A stretch of 27,369 nucleotides of DNA, taken from IMG/VR virus record IMGVR_UViG_3300029259_000410, positions 1 to 27,369 of that record; one strand, written 5' to 3'. The stretch's first letter is position 1. Every line of letters begins with the position of its first letter. The notes under the pieces are model-generated. The model did no database searches, was not told the origin of the DNA, and was given only the letters and a program-made list of their open reading frames with translations. Source of the stretch: a virus. The position numbers and the translations under genes were made by a program. Shown one piece after another: positions 7,701 through 15,140 of the stretch.

Positions 7701-7824
7701 TGGAAACCTAGAAGCAAATAGAATTAGTACGAGTACTGGTGCAAGCAGGATAGAGATAACTAACACTGCTATTAATGTCTACAACAACGGTACGCTAAGG
7801 GTAAAGATAGGGAACTTGAGTTAA
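4750..7824 (+). CDS. Large tail fibre / lambda gpJ-like host-specificity protein (FN3, DUF1983)
   Basis: 1,024 residues. In order: a beta-rich head (1-70); an FN3-like domain (about 76-165, with NIYRATS and YTYWFEPVD); a long helical part (about 180-490) with repeats of about 35 residues marked by [ST]xEAxTRAxAxEAxA (near 282, 318, 354 and 422); a jelly-roll-like, possibly carbohydrate-binding domain (about 500-715); a DUF1983-like region (about 720-800, with YAVKIDDNNRVAGFGLI and DIVADKFSI) typical of lambda gpJ-type tail-tip proteins; a short collagen-like GEPGNPG; and a C-terminal beta segment (about 955-1024, IAGNRIVAGSLTVDTANITG). It probably binds the host receptor. It is the core of a coupled operon: it starts 3 bp after the previous gene and its TAA shares a base with the next ATG. 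Confidence 0.8.
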   Translation: MTDQSLDITVSNPTVVVTPAQNSAVTINANDATVVVAESANQLTLSPTALQTVEVYDPTQGLKFTTNPNNPFLSTATCNATVGNVVSVAGFCAITLRWVTTGDSAHVNIYRATSTNFAHAERIGDSDEEAHTDTVEPGVAYTYWFEPVDYNGTTGPLSLPHSATSGNNAIGFVEALGDLTAAHLSPELTNLLNQIIGDSADEQAALRDGAISDQAIYIDSQYGQLLQFVNQYKAEMDTADSYSLAQLESQSLYFATQTIALAQQINALSASVATDIAAANAAITQEQTTRANEIEAVALTVTTLDSTFSTDLSATNALISSEAGTRANAVEAVAGEVTRLETDFQTDLTSTQSLLTQEASTRSAENLALAQTVTQLSADLTTNENSINASLSNQNSTLATLDSALASTQQSLVANYDTLNAGITSEANVRASAAGALAGRLDTLEAGDSTTGSVAWATNNTLVTANSYADDIASDAAQSLSESVDTFGSQLSNLRVQARQGNNLLDMSVWVPQSIDDSLVGVNGGEWILNGLPSENTLLLHSEGPSGHSDVVWQAKSINGNADGGWNTGSFDVDSSKTYRAVVWIKKMDTNDGTTYFGCMGNIQKNLNGSANFNPYFFTGDLPELNKWYLLVGILHGASYEGGYSSVSGVYDPTTGEKVVDCTEFKMDSNTTTQSHRSYLYSTNTWDVIQYFAYPRFEAVDGNEPSLGALMSTSDFVNTVSVTKRSVDGILGEYAVKIDDNNRVAGFGLINGSGTSAFDIVADKFSIANPDTPTTKDFYYDTVANTLKFRGQLILSNGTGGTYTVSDVSDIQAQDGRGVDFTTELYQRSSSNTRGYSGWGTYADALPLSDTEPFLWNKTTTTYTDGTDYTNVRVIAQKGDNGEPGNPGSGGAGFYRYGSNTGNWPGNATVNTRLESVAGRPPVQDDVFTIYKNSDPAVSNTKRYDGSAWVAAALLIDGDMIATGTIAGNRIVAGSLTVDTANITGNLEANRISTSTGASRIEITNTAINVYNNGTLRVKIGNLS

Positions 7825-8105
7825 TGGCTTACGGACTTGAAACACGAGATAGCAGTGGTAACGTAACTTTTTCATCATCAGATGTGACATGGAACCAAGT
7901 AGGATTCTTTGCAATTTATGGCGGTCAATCTGTCTCACGGTCATATCCTATTATTGCAGGAAGGCAAACACTTATCATGCAAGTACAAATAAATAGCCCA
8001 CCTATGAATAGAAAGGCAATTGCATTCTCTACTAGCGTGAGTGGTGCAACTGTCTCTGTATCCGGTGGATCAGAGGACACATACATACTGGTGTTAATGA
8101 AATGA
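7824..8105 (+). CDS. Small tail-tip-associated protein
   Basis: 93 residues, beta-rich. It begins MAYGLETRDSSGNVTFSSSD, the style of small proteins encoded just after gpJ-like genes in siphophages. The ATG shares its A with the fibre stop codon, and GGAACTTGAG lies just upstream. It overlaps the next gene by ATGA. It may cap or decorate the fibre. The first 20 residues resemble those of the next protein (M-x-x-G-[LF]...SSD), suggesting a shared N-terminal domain. Confidence 0.6.
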   Translation: MAYGLETRDSSGNVTFSSSDVTWNQVGFFAIYGGQSVSRSYPIIAGRQTLIMQVQINSPPMNRKAIAFSTSVSGATVSVSGGSEDTYILVLMK

Positions 8106-9025
8106 GTGATGGTTTTATTGCGTACAACGACAACAACGAAGTTCTTATATCTAGTGATAGCCGGAACTTACATTTTATACAGAAGAAAACAACGCCTACA
8201 TCTACAGTATTTTCTCTTAGTAGATACGGGGGAATGCGTAAGTGGATCTATAGTATAACTAATGTTAGCGTCACGCCTGTTCCGTTTATGTACATGCCTA
8301 CGGAAGACTTTTACGCCGTTGACCGTATAGAGAACAAAGGGGGAGGTAACTGGGATATAGAAGTTATTCGCTCAGGCACTTCTTCCTCTACTCCCGACTT
8401 GTACATATTCGGTGATCCTCGTGCCAGTACGTCAACAGATAGCTATGGAATGATGGTGTACCAAGATGATGGTACTGCAGCTTTTGACAGCAGGCTACGC
8501 CCCTTAGCTATTACAGGGGGGTTAAGTGTATCTCACCCAAGTAACCCAAGACCAAGCATCGATTCCTCAAACGTTAGTGCTAAGAATTGTGCAACTACGA
8601 TGAGAAGTCACTTTGCCCCTAATCAATTTAACACCCAAGTGGTGTCTAGCCAGCCTACTAAGGCAATATTCTGTTTCCTAAGCCTAGCACAAGCAGAGCG
8701 ACAGTTTACTGTTTCAGCGAGCGAGACTGTGTGCGACGGTGTCTCAGTGTACGGCAACTGCGTTGGCATACGTAGGGACTATGACTGGACCTCCACCTAC
8801 TGGGCATTCTATCGAGGGGGTATCAGATGGACTGGATCAGTCATAGAGGCTGGGTGGATCACGGTTGAGAAAGGGTGTAACTGGACCTACGATGTAGACA
8901 GTTACTTCGTAGGTATTGGTACCGGTGGGGATACAGGTACAGGCGGTAATTGGCCTTACAGCAACGAAACCATAAATACTTCTGCGGTTAGTGTAATTAT
9001 CGCAGATGGGGCTAGATATGATTAA
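8102..9025 (+). CDS. Tail-tip-associated protein, 307 residues
   Basis: Begins MSDGFIAYNDNNEVLISSD, similar to the preceding small protein and to proteins encoded downstream of gpJ in other phages. It is rich in Ser, Thr, Gly and aromatic residues and predicted mostly beta by eye, with glycine-rich GTGGDTGTGGNWP near the C-terminus. ATGA overlap with the upstream gene indicates coupled translation. It is likely a virion surface protein, perhaps a second receptor-contact protein. No enzyme motif is visible. Confidence 0.58.
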   Translation: MSDGFIAYNDNNEVLISSDSRNLHFIQKKTTPTSTVFSLSRYGGMRKWIYSITNVSVTPVPFMYMPTEDFYAVDRIENKGGGNWDIEVIRSGTSSSTPDLYIFGDPRASTSTDSYGMMVYQDDGTAAFDSRLRPLAITGGLSVSHPSNPRPSIDSSNVSAKNCATTMRSHFAPNQFNTQVVSSQPTKAIFCFLSLAQAERQFTVSASETVCDGVSVYGNCVGIRRDYDWTSTYWAFYRGGIRWTGSVIEAGWITVEKGCNWTYDVDSYFVGIGTGGDTGTGGNWPYSNETINTSAVSVIIADGARYD

Positions 9026-9218
9026 GCCATTTAAGATTCTATCCACTGTCACAGAACCAGAAGGCAGTACTGGTGTTCACTTTGAGGTCACCAAAGGTGT
9101 TGTTGTGGACGAGCACAGGACACGTACCTTTAAGCTGCGGGCATACCTATCTGTCCCCGTAGATGCAGACATAGACGCTGCTTTGTTTGCTTTTTTAGAT
9201 GAGGGAGGTTGGGTATGA
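9018..9218 (+). CDS. Hypothetical 66-residue protein in tail operon
   Basis: Start placed at ATG 9018 (MIKPFKILST), which overlaps the previous stop codon at 9023-9025; an alternative ATG at 9006 adds four residues. Its short beta-rich sequence (HFEVTKGVVVDEH, FKLRAYLSVPVDADID) ends in an acidic and aromatic tail (ALFAFLDEGGWV). No known family is recognised. It ends in an ATGA overlap with the next gene, so it belongs to the coupled tail operon. Confidence 0.55.
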   Translation: MIKPFKILSTVTEPEGSTGVHFEVTKGVVVDEHRTRTFKLRAYLSVPVDADIDAALFAFLDEGGWV

Positions 9219-9841
9219 CACACCAAGTAGCTGAGATTTACACTTCAGGTGAGCACATAAAGAAGACCTTCGCTTACACCGAGCAGCCAGAATATCTGTA
9301 CGACCAATTAAGGGAAGTCTTCCCCTGGATCAATAGAGAGAACTACATTTCTATTTCCACCCCCACTTATCACGAAATTCTTGAAGAGCAAGTCATGACA
9401 TGCTGTTTGCCACGGGGGTATTCTGTTGCCATGTTCGGGGAGAATACCATGCTAACCGCTAGAAAGTTTTGTATGGAGTCTGCGACTAGCTACATCAGGG
9501 CGTACTACCCATATACAGGGGATACACCAGATTGGCTCCCAGAGGGGTGCATTCTAATGTTCTACACAGAGAATGTGGCGGAGTACGGAAGACCTTTCAC
9601 TGAACAGTCTGCTACCTTTGGTGATTACTATTTTAAAGGTGATCCGGGGGTTGTTGAAGCTGCTTTTGATTTACCGGAGAAACGAGGCGGTGAATCTACT
9701 TACTACGGGGTGACTATGGTTAATGACAACGTCACCCGTGTAAAGCAGTACTGTTACGATTCACAGAGCACCTTCTTTAACTGGATTGCTTTGTACAATC
9801 TGGTCACAGGAGCGGATGGATCTACTGGCTGTAGACTCTAA
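9215..9841 (+). CDS. Hypothetical 208-residue protein in tail operon
   Basis: Start at ATG 9215, which forms ATGA with the previous stop and has GGGAGG six bases upstream; a TTG at 9209 is less likely. The sequence is rich in Tyr, Phe and Glu with several Cys, including an adjacent pair in VMTCCLPRG. It has no membrane span and no motif I recognise. Phrases such as FYTENVAEYGRPFTEQSATFG suggest a globular cytosolic or virion protein. Its position at the end of the fibre operon suggests a tail-associated or fibre-maturation role, which is inference only. Confidence 0.58.
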   Translation: MTHQVAEIYTSGEHIKKTFAYTEQPEYLYDQLREVFPWINRENYISISTPTYHEILEEQVMTCCLPRGYSVAMFGENTMLTARKFCMESATSYIRAYYPYTGDTPDWLPEGCILMFYTENVAEYGRPFTEQSATFGDYYFKGDPGVVEAAFDLPEKRGGESTYYGVTMVNDNVTRVKQYCYDSQSTFFNWIALYNLVTGADGSTGCRL

Positions 9842-9995
9842 GCCCATGAACGAAACCAGTAGAATAGAGTTCTCAACCAAGTCCATAGAAATTGATAGCA
9901 GTGATGGCAACCTACTGGTTGAAGCAGTCACATTAGTTCTTGTGATCGCAGCCTTATACATCGGCAAGAAGATTGTTGATAAGTATTTTAATTAA
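9816..9995 (+). CDS. Small single-span membrane protein
   Basis: 59 residues from ATG 9816 (AGGAG only 3 bp upstream) or 49 from ATG 9846 (no clear ribosome site). The C-terminal half contains one strong membrane span (VEAVTLVLVIAALYIG) followed by KKIVDKYFN, so the N-terminus may face the periplasm. It overlaps the end of the preceding gene. Possible roles are a second holin or antiholin-like protein or a small membrane factor for lysis. The size and topology do not discriminate. Confidence 0.5.
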   Translation: MDLLAVDSKPMNETSRIEFSTKSIEIDSSDGNLLVEAVTLVLVIAALYIGKKIVDKYFN

Positions 9996-10181
9996 GGAAT
10001 ACATTACTCCCCTATTGTCTAAACACAACATGTAGTGGTTAATTGTGCATTAAACCACAATATATTGTATTTTTATAAAATAAACCGTTAGAATATAAGC
10101 ACTTACCGGTTACCAAGTGCCTCGTCTTACTTTGGCTTCTATAATAGAAAGTCATCTCTCATCACATAGGTATCTCTCCAA
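9996..10181. promoter_or_regulatory. AT-rich non-coding region upstream of the head operon, with palindromes and a promoter candidate
   Basis: 186 bp without a convincing gene. It holds a perfect 12-bp palindrome ACAATATATTGT (10057-10068), an imperfect inverted repeat GTGGTTAA (10035-10042) / TTAAACCAC (10050-10058), and a weak sigma70-like pair TTGTAT (10065-10070), 18-bp spacer, TAGAAT (10089-10094). Just downstream is a hairpin GCACTT (10099-10104) / AAGTGC (10115-10120) that would sit at the 5' end of the message. It probably contains the promoter and operator for portal and downstream genes. The promoter call is tentative. Confidence 0.45.
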
Positions 10182-12317
10182 ATGAATGACTCTGCTATTA
10201 AAGTATCAGAGGTTGAGGCCAAGGGCTTAACAGGCTGGGCTAACGAACCTTCTGTTACAGACCTCAAACAAGATTTCACTGACGCTAAGAACGAGGCTGA
10301 TACACATGTATCAGATGTTAATCGTTGGCTTGATAATCTAAATGTAACTGGTAGCGCTAAGATCAACACCCCTGAAGGCAACTCAAAGTTACAGCCTAAA
10401 CTAATCCGTAAGCAGGCTGAGTGGCGTTACTCCGCTTTATCTGAGCCTTTCTTAAGCACGCCAGACGTATTTAACGTCGCTCCCGTTACCCATGAGGATC
10501 GGGAAGCTGCAAAGCAAAATGAGTTGGTTCTAAATAACCAGTTCAACACCAAGATTAATAAAACCCAGTTTATCGACGAGTACATTCGCACTGCAGTGGA
10601 CGAAGGTACTGTTATCGTCAGAGTCGGATGGGACTATGAAGAACGTGAAGAAGTGCGCTCTAAAACTGTCTATGACTATGTCCCTGCAAACGATCCCTCG
10701 ACCTTTGCCCAGTATCAACAACTGGCTTCCCTTGCTCAGAGCAACCCTGAGTCCTTCGCATCTCAAGTCCCTGAACACTTGCAAGAGGCATTGCGCCTTT
10801 CAATGGAATCAGGACAGATGCTCGTTCCGGTAGAAGCAGGCACCGAAGAAGTCACAGAAACTGTGACTGTTCGTAACCTACCTACATTGGAAATATGTGA
10901 TTACCAGAATGTTGTTATCGACCCCTCTTGTGGCGGTGACTTCACGAAAGCACGCTTTGCTGTGTACTCATTTGAAACGTCATTAGACGAGCTCAAACGA
11001 GATGGTAAGTACAAAAACTTAGAGAAGATTAACATTACCAACTCAACGATTCTGGGCAATCCAGACCACGTTGCAAGTGACAATAGTTCTTTTAACTTCA
11101 ATGATGAGCCACGTAAAAAGTTCGTTGCTCATGAGTATTGGGGCTACTGGGATATTGACGGTGATGGTATTGTAAAACCAATCGTTGCTGCATGGGTGGG
11201 CGATGTACTGATCCGTATGGAAGATAATCCATTTCCAGATCAAGCCTTACCTTTTGTAGTCGTACCTTATCTCCCAGTCCGTAAAAGTTTACACGGGCAA
11301 CCTGATGGGGAATTACTGGAAGATAATCAGAAGATTATTGGAGCCGTTACTAGGGGTATGATTGATATCCTAGGTAAGAGCGCTAACGGTCAAACCGGTG
11401 TTCGTAAAGATGCACTGGATTTAACCAACAAGCGTCGCTTTGATAAAGGGCTGGACTATGAGTTCAACGCTAACGTTGACCCTCGCCAAGCCATCTTCAT
11501 GCATACTTATCCAGAAATCCCTAACTCCGCTCAAATCATGTTGCAGTTGCAAAATGCAGAGGCAGAGTCACTGACAGGCGTTAAAGCATTTAACACTGGT
11601 ATCAGTGGTCAGGCTTTGGGAGACACCGCTACAGGCATTCGTGGGGCGCTTGACGCATCCTCTAAGCGTGAGCTTGGGATACTACGTCGATTGGCTGACG
11701 GTATTATTCAGATTGGTCGTAAGTTTATTGCGATGAATGCTGAATTCCTATCTGAAGAAGAAGTCATTCGTATTACTAATGAAGACTTTGTGACCATTCG
11801 TCGTGATGACTTGGGCGGTAACTTTGACTTAAAGCTGTCTATTTCTACTGCAGAGGAAGACAACCAGAAAGCGCAAGAACTGGCATTCATGTTACAGACT
11901 ATGGGTAACTCGATGGACCCATCAATGTCTAAGATGATTCTTTCTGACATTGCCCGTCTACGTAAGATGCCAGATCTTGCTAAGAAGATTGAAGACTATG
12001 AGCCACAACCAGACCCAGTTGCACAGCAAAAAGCCCAGCTAGAACTAGCCAAGCTACAAGCTGAGATCCAGGAACTTCAGAGCCGTGCTCAAGAGAACCA
12101 GGCACAGGCGCAATTGGATATGGCTAAGGCAGGTGCTGAACAAGTGAAGGCCGGTAACGTACAGGCTGACACTGATATGAAGAACTTGGACTTTGTAGAG
12201 CAAGAGTCTGGCGTTAAGCAAGAACGTGATCTACAGAAACAAGGTGAGCAAGCCAAATCTAACGCCAAGTTAGAAATGGTTAAAGCATCTATTAACAGAC
12301 CACAACAAACTAATTAA
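10182..12317 (+). CDS. Portal protein
   Basis: 711 residues, in the range of large podovirus portals (P22 725, N4 763). The N-terminal third includes PKLIRKQAEWRYSALSEPF and FIDEYIRTAVDEGTVIVRVGWDYEE. The central core has YLPVRKSLHGQPDGELLEDNQKIIGAVTRGMID, and later GDTATGIRGALDASSKRELGILRRLADGI, features recurring in podovirus portal proteins. The C-terminal 110 residues are a Gln/Ala/Lys-rich helix (AQLELAKLQAEIQELQSRAQ), consistent with a long portal barrel or tail. It would form the dodecameric DNA channel that binds terminase and the tail. It is followed by a terminator and then the head genes. The ribosome site is weak. Confidence 0.82.
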   Translation: MNDSAIKVSEVEAKGLTGWANEPSVTDLKQDFTDAKNEADTHVSDVNRWLDNLNVTGSAKINTPEGNSKLQPKLIRKQAEWRYSALSEPFLSTPDVFNVAPVTHEDREAAKQNELVLNNQFNTKINKTQFIDEYIRTAVDEGTVIVRVGWDYEEREEVRSKTVYDYVPANDPSTFAQYQQLASLAQSNPESFASQVPEHLQEALRLSMESGQMLVPVEAGTEEVTETVTVRNLPTLEICDYQNVVIDPSCGGDFTKARFAVYSFETSLDELKRDGKYKNLEKINITNSTILGNPDHVASDNSSFNFNDEPRKKFVAHEYWGYWDIDGDGIVKPIVAAWVGDVLIRMEDNPFPDQALPFVVVPYLPVRKSLHGQPDGELLEDNQKIIGAVTRGMIDILGKSANGQTGVRKDALDLTNKRRFDKGLDYEFNANVDPRQAIFMHTYPEIPNSAQIMLQLQNAEAESLTGVKAFNTGISGQALGDTATGIRGALDASSKRELGILRRLADGIIQIGRKFIAMNAEFLSEEEVIRITNEDFVTIRRDDLGGNFDLKLSISTAEEDNQKAQELAFMLQTMGNSMDPSMSKMILSDIARLRKMPDLAKKIEDYEPQPDPVAQQKAQLELAKLQAEIQELQSRAQENQAQAQLDMAKAGAEQVKAGNVQADTDMKNLDFVEQESGVKQERDLQKQGEQAKSNAKLEMVKASINRPQQTN

Positions 12318-12332
12318 TTCCTTCCCCCTGAT

Positions 12333-12356
12333 GCACCCCTTCCGGGGTGCGTCTTT
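12333..12356 (+). terminator. Terminator after portal gene
   Basis: Perfect 7-bp GC-rich stem GCACCCC (12333-12339) and GGGGTGC (12344-12350) with loop TTCC, followed by GTCTTT. The interrupted T run suggests partial termination. Confidence 0.7.
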
Positions 12357-12365
12357 CCTACTTAA

Positions 12366-12379
12366 CTCCCATTCGGGAG
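12366..12379 (+). promoter_or_regulatory. Second short hairpin in the leader of the next gene
   Basis: CTCCC (12366-12370) and GGGAG (12375-12379) pair around ATTC, with no T run behind them, so it is not a normal terminator. The right arm contains a GGGAGG that looks like a ribosome site 13 bp before the ATG at 12393; a second, free GGAG at 12385-12388 sits closer. The hairpin may tune translation or mark a processed RNA 5' end. Confidence 0.4.
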
Positions 12380-12392
12380 GACACGGAGTACT

Positions 12393-12728
12393 ATGCCTAC
12401 CAACATTGAATCACTAGAGTTGAACATTCGCGCTGCCAAAAAAACAGCAGAACTGGGTAAATCCCTTGATCGACTTACACACAACAACGACTTCAAATCC
12501 CTGATCATTGAAGGCTACTTTGAAAAGGAAGCCATTCGTCTGGTGTCCCTTAAAGGTGACCCAAACATGCAGGACGCAGAGAGCCAAACCTCTTTGATTA
12601 AACAGATGGACGCTATTGGTGGCTTACGTCAGTACTTATCTGCGGTGCTACAACTAGCACGTATGTCAGAGAAAGCACTCATCGAGGACGAAGAAACCCG
12701 TGACGAGATCATGGCAGAAGAGGTGTAA
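12393..12728 (+). CDS. Conserved head-associated protein between portal and scaffold
   Basis: 111 residues, helical. The pattern NIRAAKKTAELGKSLDRLTHNNDFKSLIIEGYFEKEAIRLV is one I recognise from small proteins encoded between portal and scaffold in other podoviruses. The C-terminus is very acidic. A GGAG site lies 4 bp before the ATG. No catalytic residues are seen. It may assist head assembly or packaging, but its function is not established. Confidence 0.65.
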   Translation: MPTNIESLELNIRAAKKTAELGKSLDRLTHNNDFKSLIIEGYFEKEAIRLVSLKGDPNMQDAESQTSLIKQMDAIGGLRQYLSAVLQLARMSEKALIEDEETRDEIMAEEV

Positions 12729-12731
12729 CTT

Positions 12732-13871
12732 ATGGATGACGAGCTGCTGAACGATGATAACTTGCTAGAATTGTCAGATGAAGAAATTCTGTCAATGGAT
12801 GCACCTGATTCTATGAGCAGCGCTGATGCGGAAGTGGGTGAAACCCCTGAAGCAGACAGCGGTGACGAAGTAGAACAAGCTGAGCCCGCTGAAACGAACG
12901 AAGAAGACACCTTAGAAGAACAGGAAGAACCTGTCGATGAGTCACAGCAAGACATGTTTGATAGTGATTCTATGGAAGAAGATTCATCTGAAGAAGAGGA
13001 GTCCTCAGAGGAGGATGATACTGATGAAGAAGACAGTACTTCTAATGAACTTGACTATAAGAAAGAATACAACAGAGTCATGGCACCATTCAAAGCGAAT
13101 GGAAAAGAGCTGAAAATTGACTCGGTAGATGAGGCTATTCAGTTAATGCAGATGGGCGCTAATTACGGCCAGAAGATGACTGCATTAAAACCAAACCTCA
13201 AACTACTGAAGATGTTGGAGAACAATAGCTTATTAACTGAAGCGAAGTTAAGCTATCTCATAGATCTGGACAAGAAGAATCCAGATGCCATCAAACAACT
13301 TATCCAGGACAGCGGCATTGACCCACTGGATGTAGATACCTCTGATAACACCGACTACAAACCAAACACTTACACTGTACACGACAAAGAAATTGAACTA
13401 GATGCGGTACTTGAAGAAATTCAAGACACTTCGACATACAGTAAAACTATTGACCTCGTAAGCAACAAGTGGGATGAAGCAAGTCGCAAAATCGTTGTAG
13501 ATAATCCGCAGATCATAAAATTAATCAATGAGCATGTGTCTAATGGCATCTATGCACAAATTGATTCTACGATCCAAAGAGAGCGGATGCTCGGTCGGTT
13601 GAATGGGCTTTCAGATATTGAAGCCTATCGGCAAATAGGTGACCAGATTAATGCGAGTGGCGGCTTTGTAAATGATACACAAAAGCCCACCCCACAACCT
13701 ATATCTACTCCTAAGCCGAAGAAACAACCTGACCCGAAAATGGCAAGTCGTAAGAAGGCCGCAGCACCTACAAAGTCTGCACCTACTAAATCGACTCTTC
13801 CAGCCGACTTCAACCCACTCAATCTGAGTGATGAAGACTTTGAAAAACTCGTTTCTTCAAAATTTAGTTAA
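12732..13871 (+). CDS. Capsid scaffolding protein
   Basis: 379 residues with the charge polarity of scaffold proteins. Residues 1-110 are extremely acidic (runs of Glu, Asp and Ser). The middle (about 110-310) is helical. The C-terminus has a Pro/Lys-rich segment (QKPTPQPISTPKPKKQPDPK) and a basic region (SRKKAAAPTKS), ending in NPLNLSDEDFEKLVSSKF, as in podovirus scaffolds where the C-terminal end contacts coat protein. It lies directly before the capsid gene, as in N4, T7 and P22. A GAGGTG ribosome site inside the end of the previous gene gives coupled translation. It is expected to be lost from the mature head. Confidence 0.8.
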   Translation: MDDELLNDDNLLELSDEEILSMDAPDSMSSADAEVGETPEADSGDEVEQAEPAETNEEDTLEEQEEPVDESQQDMFDSDSMEEDSSEEEESSEEDDTDEEDSTSNELDYKKEYNRVMAPFKANGKELKIDSVDEAIQLMQMGANYGQKMTALKPNLKLLKMLENNSLLTEAKLSYLIDLDKKNPDAIKQLIQDSGIDPLDVDTSDNTDYKPNTYTVHDKEIELDAVLEEIQDTSTYSKTIDLVSNKWDEASRKIVVDNPQIIKLINEHVSNGIYAQIDSTIQRERMLGRLNGLSDIEAYRQIGDQINASGGFVNDTQKPTPQPISTPKPKKQPDPKMASRKKAAAPTKSAPTKSTLPADFNPLNLSDEDFEKLVSSKFS

Positions 13872-13904
13872 ATTTATATTTATGTTTACTAGGAGTAAAT
13901 AATA

Positions 13905-15071
13905 ATGGCACAAGCATATAATGATCCTGCTGGCGGAACAGCTTCCGACGTTGGAAGTCAAATCCGTACGGATTACCACGTTAAAAAAGCCCTGATTGAA
14001 ACTGTTAAAGAACAGTATTTCTCTCAATTAGCCGATGTTACTGCAATGCCTAAGAACTTTGGCAAGAGCATCAAGCTATACCACTACCTTCCTTTGTTAG
14101 ATGACCGCAACACAAACGACCAAGGCATTAATGCTTCTGGCGTTACAATTGATGATGGTAATCTCTACGGTGGTTCTAAGGACGTAGGCGCTATCCCCGG
14201 TAAGTTGCCTGCTCTTTCTGAGCAAGGTGGTCGTGTTAACCGTGTTGGTTTCAAGCGTGTAGAGTTAGAAGGCTCAATCGAGAAGTTTGGTTTCTTCGAT
14301 GAGTACACTCAAGAGTCTTTGGACTTTGACACTGACGGCGAATTGATGATGCACATTAACCGCGAAATGCTTCGTGGTGCTAACGAGATCACTGAAGATG
14401 CTCTTCAGGTAGATTTGTTAAACGGTGCAGGCACTATCCGTTACGCAGGCGCAGCAACTTCTAATGCTACTGTAGCTGAAGACATGTTGGTTACTTACTC
14501 AGACTTGATGAAGTTAGCCATCGACTTGGACAACAACCGTACACCTAAGCACACTAAAGTGATCTCTGGTTCACGTATGGTAGACACCAAGACCATCGCT
14601 GCTGCTCGTTGCATGTACATTGGTTCTGAGTTGATCCCAACTCTACGTGCTATGACTGACCTGCACAACAACCCAGCGTTCGTTCCAGTACAGCAGTATG
14701 CTGATGCCGGTAACGTGCTAAACGGTGAGATTGGTTCTGTAGATCAGTTCCGTATCGTAGTTGTACCAGAAATGATGAAGTTTGCTGGCGCTGGTGATGA
14801 TGACGCAAATAGTGTTTCTCACACTACCAATGACAAAGTAGACGTATTCCCAATGCTAGTTGTTGGTGACGGTGCTTTCACTACTGTTGGTTTCCAAACT
14901 GACGGCAAATCTGTGAAGTTCAAGATTACTCACAAGAAGCCTGGTGAAGCGACTGCTGATCGTAGTGACCCATACGGCGAGACTGGCTTTATGTCAATCA
15001 AGTGGTACTACGGTTCTTTGATCTTACGTCCAGAGCGTATTGCTGTTATCAAGACTGCTGCTTCTTTGTAG
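13905..15071 (+). CDS. Major capsid protein, N4 gp56-like family
   Basis: 388 residues, near the size of N4 gp56 (about 400). The pattern matches what I know of the 'N4-gp56 family' coat proteins: an N-terminal region with [22 protein letters not shown], the central [20 protein letters not shown], then the domain with [15 protein letters not shown] and the late [15 protein letters not shown] and [25 protein letters not shown]. It would adopt the HK97 fold and form the icosahedral shell. AGGAG lies 9 bp before the ATG, the strongest ribosome site in this block, consistent with high expression. A strong terminator follows directly. Confidence 0.85.
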   Translation: MAQAYNDPAGGTASDVGSQIRTDYHVKKALIETVKEQYFSQLADVTAMPKNFGKSIKLYHYLPLLDDRNTNDQGINASGVTIDDGNLYGGSKDVGAIPGKLPALSEQGGRVNRVGFKRVELEGSIEKFGFFDEYTQESLDFDTDGELMMHINREMLRGANEITEDALQVDLLNGAGTIRYAGAATSNATVAEDMLVTYSDLMKLAIDLDNNRTPKHTKVISGSRMVDTKTIAAARCMYIGSELIPTLRAMTDLHNNPAFVPVQQYADAGNVLNGEIGSVDQFRIVVVPEMMKFAGAGDDDANSVSHTTNDKVDVFPMLVVGDGAFTTVGFQTDGKSVKFKITHKKPGEATADRSDPYGETGFMSIKWYYGSLILRPERIAVIKTAASL

Positions 15072-15079
15072 TCTGACTG

Positions 15080-15111
15080 AAAGCCCTGCCTCTTGGCGGG
15101 GCTTTCTTTTT
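15080..15111 (+). terminator. Strong terminator after major capsid gene
   Basis: Stem AAAGCCC-T-GCC (15080-15090) with GGC-G-GGGCTTT (15095-15105) around TCTT, one T-G wobble, then CTTTTT (15106-15111). It should separate high-level capsid transcription from the genes downstream. Confidence 0.85.
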
Positions 15112-15140
15112 CCTTCCTTCCCTAATTTGAGTATCCCACT

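Noticed and set aside
12629-12955. 108-residue serine-rich open frame on the minus strand
   Set aside because: It is antisense to the acidic N-terminus of the scaffold gene; the Ser runs simply mirror Glu/Asp codons, and there is no convincing ribosome site.
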